Origin: Streptomyces panaciradicis
GTDB taxonomy: Bacteria; Actinomycetota; Actinomycetes; Streptomycetales; Streptomycetaceae
Length of the DNA stretch: 64,000 bases
Direction: 5' to 3'
Assembly: GCF_023516615.1 (NCBI RefSeq)
Contig: NZ_JAMGBF010000067.1
Coordinates: forward strand, 1-64,000
Both the position numbers and the translations under genes were made by a program. Under the pieces are notes generated by a model. The model saw only the letters and a program-made list of their open reading frames with translations, was not told the DNA's origin and made no database searches. This document shows, one piece after another, positions 49,762-57,788 of the stretch (position 1 is the first letter of the stretch; the number at the start of each line of letters is the position of its first letter).

Positions 49762-49776
49762 TCTGCGTGATGGGGG

Positions 49777-50880
49777 TCAGCCCGCGGCGATGCCGTCGTA
49801 GCCCTGGACCTCGCGCGGCGAGCGGGCGCCCGGGCCGACGTAGCGGGCGGAGGGGCGGACCAGGCGTCCGGTGCGCTTCTGCTCCAGGATGTGCGCCGAC
49901 CAGCCCGCCGTACGGGCGCAGGTGAACATCGACGTGAACATGTGCGCCGGGACCTCGGCGAAGTCCAGCACGATCGCCGCCCAGAACTCGACGTTCGTCG
50001 CCAGCACCCGGTCGGGGCGGCGCGCGTGCAGCTCGGCCAGGGCGGCCTTCTCCAGAGCCTCGGCCACCTCGAAGCGGGGGGCGCCGAGCTCGCGGGCCGT
50101 GCGGCGCAGGACGCGGGCGCGGGGGTCCTCGGCGCGGTAGACGCGGTGACCGAAGCCCATCAGGCGCTCGCCCTTGTCGAGGGCCTGCTTGACGTACGCC
50201 TCGGCGTCGCCGGTGCGCTCGATCTCCTCGATCATGCCAAGGACGCGGGAGGGGGCGCCGCCGTGCAGCGGGCCGGACATGGCTCCCACGGCGCCGGAGA
50301 GGGCGGCGGCCACGTCGGCGCCGGTGGAGGCGATGACCCGGGCGGTGAAGGTCGAGGCGTTCATGCCGTGCTCGGCGGCGGAGGTCCAGTAGGCGTCGAC
50401 GGCGGCGACGTGCTTGGGGTCGGGCTCACCGCGCCAGCGGATCATGAAGCGCTCGGTGATGGAGTGGGCCTTGTCGATCTCGCTCTGCGGGACCATGGGG
50501 CGACCCTGGCCGCGGGCGGACTGGGCGACGTAGGACAGGGCCATGACGGCGGCCCGGGCGAGGTCCTCGCGGGCCTGCTCGGCGTCGATGTCGAGCAGCG
50601 GTTTCAGGCCCCACACCGGCGCGAGCATGGCGAGCGCCGACTGGACGTCCACCCGGATGTCGCCGGAGTGCACGGGGATGGGGAAGGGCTCGGCGGGCGG
50701 CAGGCCGGGGTTGAAGGCGCCGTCGACGAGCAGCCCCCAGACGTTGCCGAAGGAGACGTGACCGACCAGGTCCTCGATGTCGACGCCCCGGTAGCGGAGG
50801 GCGCCGCCCTCCTTGTCCGGTTCGGCGATCTCCGTCTCGAACGCGACGACTCCCTCGAGTCCGGGTACGAAGTCGGACAT
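49777..50880 (-). CDS. Citrate synthase family protein (type II, second copy)
   Basis: 367 residues, the length of short actinobacterial/archaeal-type citrate or 2-methylcitrate synthases. Active-site pieces: ALRYRGVDIEDLV, HGMNASTFTARVIAS, MSGPLHGGAPSRVL (His), GFGHRVYRAEDPRARVL (His, Arg), and a C-terminal RPSARYVGPGARSPREVQGY. Condenses acetyl-CoA with oxaloacetate, or propionyl-CoA in the methylcitrate cycle. ATG at 50880 follows GAGGAG. The promoter region holds a TGGCACT palindrome. Last to be transcribed on its own; the hairpin at 49691 ends it. Confidence 0.88.
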   Translation of the reverse strand: MSDFVPGLEGVVAFETEIAEPDKEGGALRYRGVDIEDLVGHVSFGNVWGLLVDGAFNPGLPPAEPFPIPVHSGDIRVDVQSALAMLAPVWGLKPLLDIDAEQAREDLARAAVMALSYVAQSARGQGRPMVPQSEIDKAHSITERFMIRWRGEPDPKHVAAVDAYWTSAAEHGMNASTFTARVIASTGADVAAALSGAVGAMSGPLHGGAPSRVLGMIEEIERTGDAEAYVKQALDKGERLMGFGHRVYRAEDPRARVLRRTARELGAPRFEVAEALEKAALAELHARRPDRVLATNVEFWAAIVLDFAEVPAHMFTSMFTCARTAGWSAHILEQKRTGRLVRPSARYVGPGARSPREVQGYDGIAAG

Positions 50881-51058
50881 CAGGCGGCTCCTCGTGATGG
50901 GTGGGGGCGGACGTACGGGCGGCTCGGCCACTGGATCCCCGGTCGGTCGTGCGACTCGCGGTCCTGGTGGCCACCCTGGTGATGCCCCGTGCGGCGGGTC
51001 GCTCAACCGGAACGACACCAGCACGATATCCCCCAGTGCCATATTTGGGGAGTCTTCG

Positions 51059-51073
51059 TGGCACTCAGTGCCA
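51059..51073. promoter_or_regulatory. TGGCACT palindrome between citrate synthase and pdxH
   Basis: TGGCACT-C-AGTGCCA, 7-bp perfect arms. A further half-site AGTGCCA occurs at 51035-51041, 27 nt away. It lies 179 nt upstream of the citrate synthase start and 67 nt upstream of the pdxH start. Confidence 0.5.
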
Positions 51074-51139
51074 TGCATTGGCCCCTGTAATGCCCGGCAC
51101 CCTGCCGGACGGCACGCGTGCGTACGGCAAGATGACCGC

Positions 51140-51808
51140 GTGACCGATCGACACGCCGTCCCCCTCGATCCCGCCGCCATGCGCAAGCAGTACCGGGCCG
51201 AAGGGCTCGCCGAGTCCGATCTGGCCGCCACCCCGGTGGCACAGTTCGCGCACTGGTTCGCGCAGGCCGCGACCGAGGCCCATCTGTTCGAGCCGAACGC
51301 CATGGTGGTCTCCACGGCCGACGCGCAGGGCCGGCCGAGTTCCCGCACGGTGCTGCTGAAGGGCTTCGACGAGCAGGGTTTCGTCTTCTACACCAACTAC
51401 GGCTCCCGCAAGGCCCTCGATCTCGCGGAGAACCCGTACGTCTCGCTGCTGTTCCCCTGGCACCCGATGGCCCGCCAGGTGATCGTCGGCGGCGTCGCCC
51501 GCCGCACGGGCCGCGACGAGACGGCGGCGTACTTCCGCACCCGTCCGCACGGCTCGCAGCTCGGTGCCTGGGCCAGCGCCCAGTCCAGCGTCGTCGCCTC
51601 GCGGGCGGAGCTGGACGCCTCGTACGCGGAGCTTGAGGCCCGCTACCCGGAGGGCGAGCAGGTGCCGGTGCCGCCGCACTGGGGCGGCTTCCGGGTGGCG
51701 CCCGAGACGGTGGAGTTCTGGCAGGGCCGGGAGAACCGGCTGCACGACCGGCTCAGGTACGTGGCGGAGGCGGACGGCAGCTGGCGGGTGGAGCGGCTCA
51801 GTCCGTGA
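51140..51808 (+). CDS. pdxH: Pyridoxamine 5'-phosphate oxidase
   Basis: 222 residues, standard PdxH length. PNAMVVSTADAQGRPSSRTVLLKGFDEQGFVFYTNYGSRKA (FMN site), SLLFPWHPMARQVIVGG, TRPHGSQLGAWASAQSS, and the C-terminal WGGFRVAPETVEFWQGRENRLHDRL with the conserved R-L-H-D. It oxidises PNP/PMP to pyridoxal 5'-phosphate. GTG at 51140 follows CAAGAT (51128-51133), a possible -10 of a leaderless transcript. The 3' end overlaps the convergent TetR gene by 11 nt. Confidence 0.93.
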   Translation: MTDRHAVPLDPAAMRKQYRAEGLAESDLAATPVAQFAHWFAQAATEAHLFEPNAMVVSTADAQGRPSSRTVLLKGFDEQGFVFYTNYGSRKALDLAENPYVSLLFPWHPMARQVIVGGVARRTGRDETAAYFRTRPHGSQLGAWASAQSSVVASRAELDASYAELEARYPEGEQVPVPPHWGGFRVAPETVEFWQGRENRLHDRLRYVAEADGSWRVERLSP

Positions 51809-52412
51809 GGACGCGGTCGAGGATGCTCGACCACTGGGCGATCACCCGGTCGCGGCGGCCGGTGTCGTCGGTGAGCAGGTTGGCCAGGCCGAGGCCGCGG
51901 GCCATGTCGAGCAGGCCCTGCACGGTCTCGCGCACGCCGGGGCGGGACTCGTCGGCGCCCAGCAGTTCCACCGCGATGCGGTGGGTCTCGCGGCCGACCC
52001 GCGCCTCCAGTTCGGTGACGCGGGGGCGCAGCGGTTCCTCGTTGGAGGCGGCCACCCACAGGTGCAGGGCGGCGCGGAAGAGGGGGCCGGTGTAGAGGTC
52101 GACGAGGGCGGCGACGACGGCCTGCCGGTCGTCGCCCGCGCCGTCGGGGAAGAGGGCGCGGATGGCCGTGGAGCGTTCCTCGGCGACGTATTCGACGGCC
52201 GCCGTGAACAGGTCCTCCCGGGTGGGGAAGTGGTGCTGGGCGGCGCCGCGGGAGACGCCGGCGCGTTCGGCGACGACGGAGACCGTGGAGCCGGCCCAGC
52301 CGTGTTCGGCGAGGCAGGCGACGGCGGCCTCCAGCAGGCGCTGCCGGGTGGCCCGGCTGCGGTCCTGCTTGGGGGCGCGCTCGCCGCGGTCGGCTGTGGT
52401 CACAGCACCCAT
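51798..52412 (-). CDS. TetR-family regulator of the atu-like operon
   Basis: 204 residues. HTH with VSVVAERAGVSRGAAQHHFPTREDLF (about 35-65). The C-terminal domain resembles AtuR/PaaR-like repressors of acyl-CoA catabolism. ATG at 52412 overlaps the hydratase stop at 52400, so it is the promoter-distal gene of the operon that begins at 61845. The palindrome 61877-61890 at the operon 5' end is the natural operator, which would make the system autoregulated. Likely effector: a CoA thioester (inference). Confidence 0.88.
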   Translation of the reverse strand: MGAVTTADRGERAPKQDRSRATRQRLLEAAVACLAEHGWAGSTVSVVAERAGVSRGAAQHHFPTREDLFTAAVEYVAEERSTAIRALFPDGAGDDRQAVVAALVDLYTGPLFRAALHLWVAASNEEPLRPRVTELEARVGRETHRIAVELLGADESRPGVRETVQGLLDMARGLGLANLLTDDTGRRDRVIAQWSSILDRVLTD

Positions 52413-53134
52413 GTGGGATCCCGTCGTTCCAGGAAGGCCGTCATTCCCTCGCGGGCCTGCGGGGAGGCGAACAGCCGGGCCGAGAGCGCGGTGAGACGGT
52501 CCGCGTCCCGGTCGAAGGCTTCCAGCACCTTAGCCGTGAGCAGTGCCTTCGTCTCGGCCAGGCCCTGGGGTGCGGCTCTGCGCAGGCCGTCGAGGACAGG
52601 TGCGAGTACGGCGTCGACGTCGTCGCCGGCCGCGGTGAGCAGGCCGATGCGGGCCGCCTCGGCGGCGTCGAGGCGTTCCCCGGTGAGGTAGTAGCGGGCG
52701 AGGGCGCGGGGGTCGGTGCGGGGCAGCAGGGGCAGGGAGATGACGGCGGGGGCCACGCCGATGCGTACTTCGGTGAAGGCGAACGTGGCCTCGGCGGAGG
52801 CGACCGCGATGTCGCATGCCGCGAGCAGGCCCAGGCCGCCGGCGCGGACGTGCCCGGTGACCCGGGCCACGACCGGTCGGGGCAGTTCGACGATCTGCCG
52901 CAGCAGTGCGACGAGCGCGTCGGGGTGCGGCGGGTCGCGCAGGTCGGCGCCGGCGCAGAAGGTGTTGCCGGTGTGGGTGAGGACGATCGCGCGGACGTCG
53001 CTGTCCTTGGCGCAGTCGGTGAGCGCGTCGGCGAGTTCGCCGACGAGGGCGGCGGACAGGGCGTTGCGGTTGGCCGGGGAGTCGAGGCTGAGGGTCTCCA
53101 CTCCCCGTGCGCGGGTGCGTCCGATCAAGGTCAT
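52400..53134 (-). CDS. Enoyl-CoA hydratase/isomerase
   Basis: 244 residues of the crotonase fold: LDSPANRNALSAALVGEL, GNTFCAGADLRDP (oxyanion), VTGHVRAGGLGLLAACDIAVA, and EVRIGVAPAVISLPLLPRTD; the usual catalytic Glu of the second motif is replaced in APAV, so isomerase or different chemistry is possible. AtuE (isohexenylglutaconyl-CoA hydratase) is the counterpart in the atu pathway. ATG 53134 overlaps the ligase stop by ATGA. Confidence 0.87.
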   Translation of the reverse strand: MTLIGRTRARGVETLSLDSPANRNALSAALVGELADALTDCAKDSDVRAIVLTHTGNTFCAGADLRDPPHPDALVALLRQIVELPRPVVARVTGHVRAGGLGLLAACDIAVASAEATFAFTEVRIGVAPAVISLPLLPRTDPRALARYYLTGERLDAAEAARIGLLTAAGDDVDAVLAPVLDGLRRAAPQGLAETKALLTAKVLEAFDRDADRLTALSARLFASPQAREGMTAFLERRDPTWVL

Positions 53135-54708
53135 GTGTGCTCCTTCGGTGCCCGCAGTTCGCGGCGGAGGATCTTGCCGGAGGCGGCCCGGGGGACGGCG
53201 TCGATGAAGGTGACCTGGCGGACGCGTTTGTAGGGGGCGACGCGTTCGGCGACGTACATCATGACCTCGCCTTCGCTGAGTTCGGCGGCGGTGGGCTGGC
53301 GGACGACATAGGCGTGCGGGACCTCGTTGTGCTCGTCGTTGTAGGAGCCGATGACGGCCGCGTCGGCGATGCCGGGGTGGGTCAGCAGGAGCGCCTCGAG
53401 TTCGGCGGGGGCGACCTGGAAGCCCTTGTACTTGATGAGTTCCTTGACGCGGTCGACGACGAACAGCCAGCCGTCGGCGTCGACGTGGCCGACGTCGCCG
53501 GTGTGCAGCCAGCCGTCGGGGTCGATCATGGCGGCGGTGGCGTCGGGGTGGCCGAGGTAGCCCTTCATGACCTGGGGGCCGCGGATGAGGATCTCGCCGG
53601 GCTCGCCGACGCCGAGGTCCTTGTCGGGGTCGTCCAGGGAGACGATGCGCATCTCGGTGCCGGCGATGAGTTTGCCGACGGTGCCGGGCGGGGCGTCGCG
53701 CATGGCGTCGAGCGGGACGACGTGGGTGCCGGGCGAGAGTTCCGTCATGCCGTAGGCCTGGCCGACGGGCGGCAGGCCCAGGCGCCGGGAGCAGGCCTCG
53801 GCGAGGCTCGCGTCCAGGGGTGCCGCCGCGCTGGTGATGTGGGTGAGGGACGACAGGTCGTACTGCTCGACCAGGGGGTGCTTGGCGAGGGCCAGGACGA
53901 TCGGCGGGGCGACGTACAGGCCGGTGATGCGGTGGTTCTGGATGGCCGCGAGGAAGGTGTCGAGTTCGAAGCGGGGCAGCACGACGACGGTGGCGCCGAG
54001 CCGCAGGGGTGCGTTCATCAGGGCGGTCAGGCCGTAGATGTGGAAGAAGGGCAGGACGGCGAGGATGCGGTCGCCGGGGCGAGCCGGCATGGCGGATTCC
54101 AGCTGCGCGAGGTTGGTGGCGATCTGCCGGTGGGTGAGCATCACCCCTTTGGGGATGCCGGTGGTGCCCGAGGAGTACGGCAGGGCGGCGATGTCCTCGG
54201 CGGGGTCGATGTCGACGACCGGTTCGGGGGCGGTGGAGCCCAGCATGTCGATCAGGGAGCGGTGTCCGGGGGCGCTGTCGCAGACGAGGATCTCCTCGAC
54301 GCCGCCGGCGAGTTCGGCGGCCCGGCGGGCGGTGTCCAGCAGCGGCGAGACGGTGACGATCCAGCGGGCGGCGGAGTCCCCCAGCTGCTTGGCGAACTCC
54401 TCGGCGGTGGCGAGGGGGTGCACGGTGGTGACGGCGGCGCCCGCGCGGGTGGCGGCGTAGAAGGCGGTGGGGAAGGCGATGGTGTTGGGGCTGTGCAGGG
54501 CCAGTACGTCGCCCTTGCGTACGCCCGTCTCGGTGAGGGCGGCCGCGATGCGCCGGTGGAAGCGGTCGAGCTGTTCGTAGGTGAGGGTGGTGCCGTCGGT
54601 GCCGTCGATGAGGGCCGGGGCGTCGCCGTACTCGGCGGCCCGGGCCAGGACCGCGTCGTGGATGGGGAGGTCGACTGCGGACACATCTGCGTACTCGCTC
54701 CGGAACAC
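53131..54708 (-). CDS. AMP-forming acyl-CoA ligase (4-coumarate:CoA ligase-like)
   Basis: 525 residues. P-loop LPYSSGTTGIPKGVMLTHRQ, HITSAAAPLDASLAEACSRR, QAYGMTELSPGTH, GWLHTGDVGHVDADGWLFVVDRVKELIKYKGFQVAPAELE, and PRAASGKILRRELR with the catalytic Lys. Activates an organic acid to its CoA ester, the first step of the operon's pathway (AtuH counterpart). GTG at 54708 follows AGGAGG. 8 nt separate it from the dehydrogenase gene. Confidence 0.9.
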   Translation of the reverse strand: MFRSEYADVSAVDLPIHDAVLARAAEYGDAPALIDGTDGTTLTYEQLDRFHRRIAAALTETGVRKGDVLALHSPNTIAFPTAFYAATRAGAAVTTVHPLATAEEFAKQLGDSAARWIVTVSPLLDTARRAAELAGGVEEILVCDSAPGHRSLIDMLGSTAPEPVVDIDPAEDIAALPYSSGTTGIPKGVMLTHRQIATNLAQLESAMPARPGDRILAVLPFFHIYGLTALMNAPLRLGATVVVLPRFELDTFLAAIQNHRITGLYVAPPIVLALAKHPLVEQYDLSSLTHITSAAAPLDASLAEACSRRLGLPPVGQAYGMTELSPGTHVVPLDAMRDAPPGTVGKLIAGTEMRIVSLDDPDKDLGVGEPGEILIRGPQVMKGYLGHPDATAAMIDPDGWLHTGDVGHVDADGWLFVVDRVKELIKYKGFQVAPAELEALLLTHPGIADAAVIGSYNDEHNEVPHAYVVRQPTAAELSEGEVMMYVAERVAPYKRVRQVTFIDAVPRAASGKILRRELRAPKEHT

Positions 54709-54716
54709 GGTTCCTC

Positions 54717-55847
54717 CTAGTACGACTTGGGCAGGCCCAGGGTCTGGTGGGAGACGTAGTTGAGAATCATCTCCCGGCTCACCGGAGCAATACGAGCCAC
54801 GCGTGCCGCCGTTATCAACCGGGCGAGCCCGAACTCGCGGGTGAGGCCGTTGCCGCCGAGGGTGTGCACGGCCTGGTCGACGGCCTTCACGCAGGCCTCG
54901 CCGGCCGCGTACTTGGCCATGTTCGCCGCTTCGCCCGCGCCGACGTCGTCGCCGGCGTCGTAGAGGGCGGCGGCCTTCTGCATCATCAGGCGGACGAGTT
55001 CGAGTTCGATGTGGGCCTGGGCGAGGGGGTGGGCGATGGCCTGGTGGGCGCCGATGGGGGTCTTCCACACGGTGCGTTCACGGGCGTAGGTGACGGCCTG
55101 GGCGAGCGCGTAGCGGCCCATGCCGAGGGCGAAGGCGGCCGTCATGATGCGTTCGGGGTTGAGGCCGGCGAAGAGCTGGAGGAGTCCGGCGTCCTCGTCG
55201 CCGACGAGCGCGTCCGCGGGGAGGCGCACGTCGTCGAGGGTGAGCTCGAACTGCCATTCCGCGGCGTTCAGTTCCATGTCGATGCGGCGGCGCTGGAAAC
55301 CCTCGGTGTCGCGCGGCACGATGAACAGGCAGGGCTTGAGGGTGCCGGTGCGGGCGTCCTCGGTGCGGCCGACGATGAGGGTGGCGTCGGCGATGTCGAC
55401 GCCGGAGATGAAGACCTTGCGGCCGGTGAGGAGCCAGTCGGTGCCGTCGCGGCGGGCGGTGGTGGTGATGCGGTGGCTGTTGGAGCCGGCGTCGGGTTCG
55501 GTGATGCCGAAGGCCATGGTGCGGGTGCCGTCGGCGAGGCCGGGGAGCCACTCCCGTTTCTGGGCGTCCGTGCCGAAGCGGGAGATCACGGTGCCGCAGA
55601 TGGCCGGGGAGACGACCATCATGAGCAGGGGGCAGCCGGCGGCGCCCAGCTCCTCCAGGACGATGGAGAGTTCGGAGATGCCGCCGCCTCCGCCGCCGTA
55701 CTCCTCCGGGAGGTTGACGCCGAGGTAGCCGAGTTTGGCCGCTTCGGCCCAGAGGGCTTCGCGGTCGTAGTCGCGGCCGTGGCGTTTGCCGAGGGCGGCG
55801 ACGGCGGAGCGGAGGGCTTTGTGTTCGTCGGATTCGAGGAGGGGCAT
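54717..55847 (-). CDS. Acyl-CoA dehydrogenase (AtuD/IVD-like position)
   Basis: 376 residues, full family. NLPEEYGGGGGGISELSIVLEEL, MAFGITEPDAGSNSHRITTTARR, GRKVFISGVDIADATLIVGRT, PIGAHQAIAHPLAQAHIELE, and HTLGGNGLTREFGLARLITAARVARIAPVSREMILNYVSHQTLGLP. Catalyses alpha,beta-desaturation of a branched acyl-CoA (citronellyl-CoA in the atu pathway). ATG at 55847 follows GAAGGAG. The repeat element fills the 82-nt gap to the upstream biotin carboxylase gene, the only sizeable gap in the operon. Confidence 0.9.
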   Translation of the reverse strand: MPLLESDEHKALRSAVAALGKRHGRDYDREALWAEAAKLGYLGVNLPEEYGGGGGGISELSIVLEELGAAGCPLLMMVVSPAICGTVISRFGTDAQKREWLPGLADGTRTMAFGITEPDAGSNSHRITTTARRDGTDWLLTGRKVFISGVDIADATLIVGRTEDARTGTLKPCLFIVPRDTEGFQRRRIDMELNAAEWQFELTLDDVRLPADALVGDEDAGLLQLFAGLNPERIMTAAFALGMGRYALAQAVTYARERTVWKTPIGAHQAIAHPLAQAHIELELVRLMMQKAAALYDAGDDVGAGEAANMAKYAAGEACVKAVDQAVHTLGGNGLTREFGLARLITAARVARIAPVSREMILNYVSHQTLGLPKSY

Positions 55848-55860
55848 CAGGACTCCTTCG

Positions 55861-55934
55861 GGGTGCGGGTTGTGTGTGGCTGGTCGCGCTCGCGCGGCGG
55901 TAGCCGCAAATCGATACAGCCCCGCGCCCCTAAA
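55861..55934 (-). repeat. Streptomyces intergenic repeat, copy 4
   Basis: On the minus strand TTTAGGGGCGCGGGGCTGTA leads to GCGGCTACCGCCGCGCG, GCGCGACCAGCCAC and finally ACCCGCACCC. It is the long form, like copy 2. Its first bases contain the TAG stop codon (55930-55932) of the biotin carboxylase gene. Confidence 0.75.
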
Positions 55935-57780
55935 GGGGCGCTTGCACCACCGCCAAGAGAGCGCCGGGCTCGACCTGCTGCCCCAGTCCCACGCGCAGCT
56001 CGCTCAGCGTGCCCGTGGCCGGGGCGGTGATCTTGTGCTGCATCTTCATGGCCTCCAGCCACAGCAGGGGCTCTCCGGCCCGCACCGCGGCTCCCACGGC
56101 CAGCCCGTCCGCCACCCTGACGACCGTGCCCGGCATGGGGGCGAGGAGGGAGCCGGGGGCGTGCTGGGCGGCCGGGTCGGGGAAGCGGGGCAGGGCGCGC
56201 AGGGCGGACGCGCCCACGTACACCTCGTCGCCGTACCGCGCCACCTCGAACTTCCGCCGTACGCCGTCCACTTCGAGGACGACGAGATCGGGGGCGGCGT
56301 GCACGACCCGGACTCCGTCGGCTTCCAGTCCGTCGCGGGTGTGCCGGTAGCGGACCTCGTGCTCCTCGCCGGCCATCGCGTACCGCTTCACCTGCGGCTG
56401 GGAGGGGACGTTGCGCCAGCCGCCGAAGCGGGAGGCGCCGTGGGCTTCGGCGAGGGCGGCGGCCAGCGGGGCGTGGGGGTCGGGGGCGGGGGTCGTCAGC
56501 TCGGGCAGGTGGCGGTCGTAGAAGGCCGTGTTCATACGGCCCCGCGTGAACTCCTCGTGGCGCAGGGAGCGGACGAGGAGGTCGCGGTTGGTGACGGGGC
56601 CGTGGACGGCGGCGCGTTCCAGGGCGCCCGCCAGGGCGCGCAGCGCCTCCGTGCGGGTGGGGGCGTGCGCGATCGCCTTGGCGAGCATGGGGTCGTAGTG
56701 GACGCCGATGGTGTCGCCGTCCGTGTAGCCGGTGTCGAGGCGGATGCCGTCCGGGAAGGCGAGGCGGTGCAGGGTGCCGGTCTGGGGGGTCCAGTCGGTC
56801 GCCGGGTCCTCGGCGTAGAGGCGGGCCTCGACGGCGTGGCCCCGCGCGGGGGGCGGCTCGCTCGCGAGGGCGTGGCCTTCGGCGACGCGGATCTGCTCGG
56901 CGACCAGGTCGATGCCGAACACGGCCTCGGTCACGGGGTGTTCGACCTGGAGGCGGGTGTTCATCTCCAGGAAGTGCGCCCGGTCGCCGGCGACCAGGAA
57001 CTCGACGGTGCCGGCGCCGACGTAGTCCACGGCGCGGGCGGCGCGTACCGCCAGCGCGGCCAGTTCCTCCGTGAGCTTCTCGGAGAGGCCCGGCGCGGGC
57101 GCCTCCTCGATCACCTTCTGGTGGCGGCGCTGCAGGGAACAGTCGCGGGTGCCCAGTGTCCACACGGTGCCGTGGGTGTCGGCGAGGACCTGGACCTCGA
57201 CGTGGCGCCCGCCCTCCAGGTACGGCTCGACGAACACCTCTCCGTCGCCGAAGGCGCTCGCGGCCTCGGCGCGCGCGGCCTGCAGTGCGGCGTCCAGCTC
57301 CTCCAGGCGGCGCACGATCCGCATGCCGCGCCCCCCGCCGCCCGAGGCCGCCTTCACCAGCACCGGCAGGTCGGCCTCGGTCACGTCCTCGACGGCCAGC
57401 GGGGCGATGCCCATGAGGTCCTTGGCGCGGGTCTTGGACGCCATCGCCTCGATGGCGTCCGGCGGCGGGCCGATCCAGACGAGCCCCGCGTCGAGGACGG
57501 CGCGGGCGAAGTCGGCGTTCTCGGAGAGGAAGCCGTAGCCGGGGTGCACGGCGTCCGCGCCCGCGGCGACGGCGGCCTTCACGATGAGGTCGCCGCGCAG
57601 GTAGGTGTCCGCGGGCGCCGCGCCCGGCAGCCGTACCGCCGTGTCGGCCACGCGCGTGTGCAGGGCGCCCTCGTCGGCGTCCGAGTGCACGGCGACCGTG
57701 CGGATGCCCAGATCGTGGCAGGTGCGGAAGACGCGGCAGGCGATCTCGCCCCGGTTGGCGACGAGCAGTGTCGAAATCAC
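55930..57780 (-). CDS. Acyl-CoA carboxylase biotin carboxylase/carrier subunit
   Basis: 616 residues. Biotin carboxylase domain (1-445: LLVANRGEIACRVFRTCHDLG, HPGYGFLSENADFA, ATP-grasp KAASGGGGRGMRIV, NTRLQVEHPVTEAV, RTCs), a linker, and a C-terminal biotinyl domain with the lysine in EAMKMQH (about 575-616). Forms the alpha chain of a geranyl-, methylcrotonyl- or propionyl-type carboxylase with the coupled carboxyltransferase. GTG 57780 has an 8-nt gap to the upstream gene. Ends in a stop codon supplied by the repeat element; the final QAPL may be influenced by it. Confidence 0.92.
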   Translation of the reverse strand: MISTLLVANRGEIACRVFRTCHDLGIRTVAVHSDADEGALHTRVADTAVRLPGAAPADTYLRGDLIVKAAVAAGADAVHPGYGFLSENADFARAVLDAGLVWIGPPPDAIEAMASKTRAKDLMGIAPLAVEDVTEADLPVLVKAASGGGGRGMRIVRRLEELDAALQAARAEAASAFGDGEVFVEPYLEGGRHVEVQVLADTHGTVWTLGTRDCSLQRRHQKVIEEAPAPGLSEKLTEELAALAVRAARAVDYVGAGTVEFLVAGDRAHFLEMNTRLQVEHPVTEAVFGIDLVAEQIRVAEGHALASEPPPARGHAVEARLYAEDPATDWTPQTGTLHRLAFPDGIRLDTGYTDGDTIGVHYDPMLAKAIAHAPTRTEALRALAGALERAAVHGPVTNRDLLVRSLRHEEFTRGRMNTAFYDRHLPELTTPAPDPHAPLAAALAEAHGASRFGGWRNVPSQPQVKRYAMAGEEHEVRYRHTRDGLEADGVRVVHAAPDLVVLEVDGVRRKFEVARYGDEVYVGASALRALPRFPDPAAQHAPGSLLAPMPGTVVRVADGLAVGAAVRAGEPLLWLEAMKMQHKITAPATGTLSELRVGLGQQVEPGALLAVVQAPL

Positions 57781-57788
57781 GTGATCCC

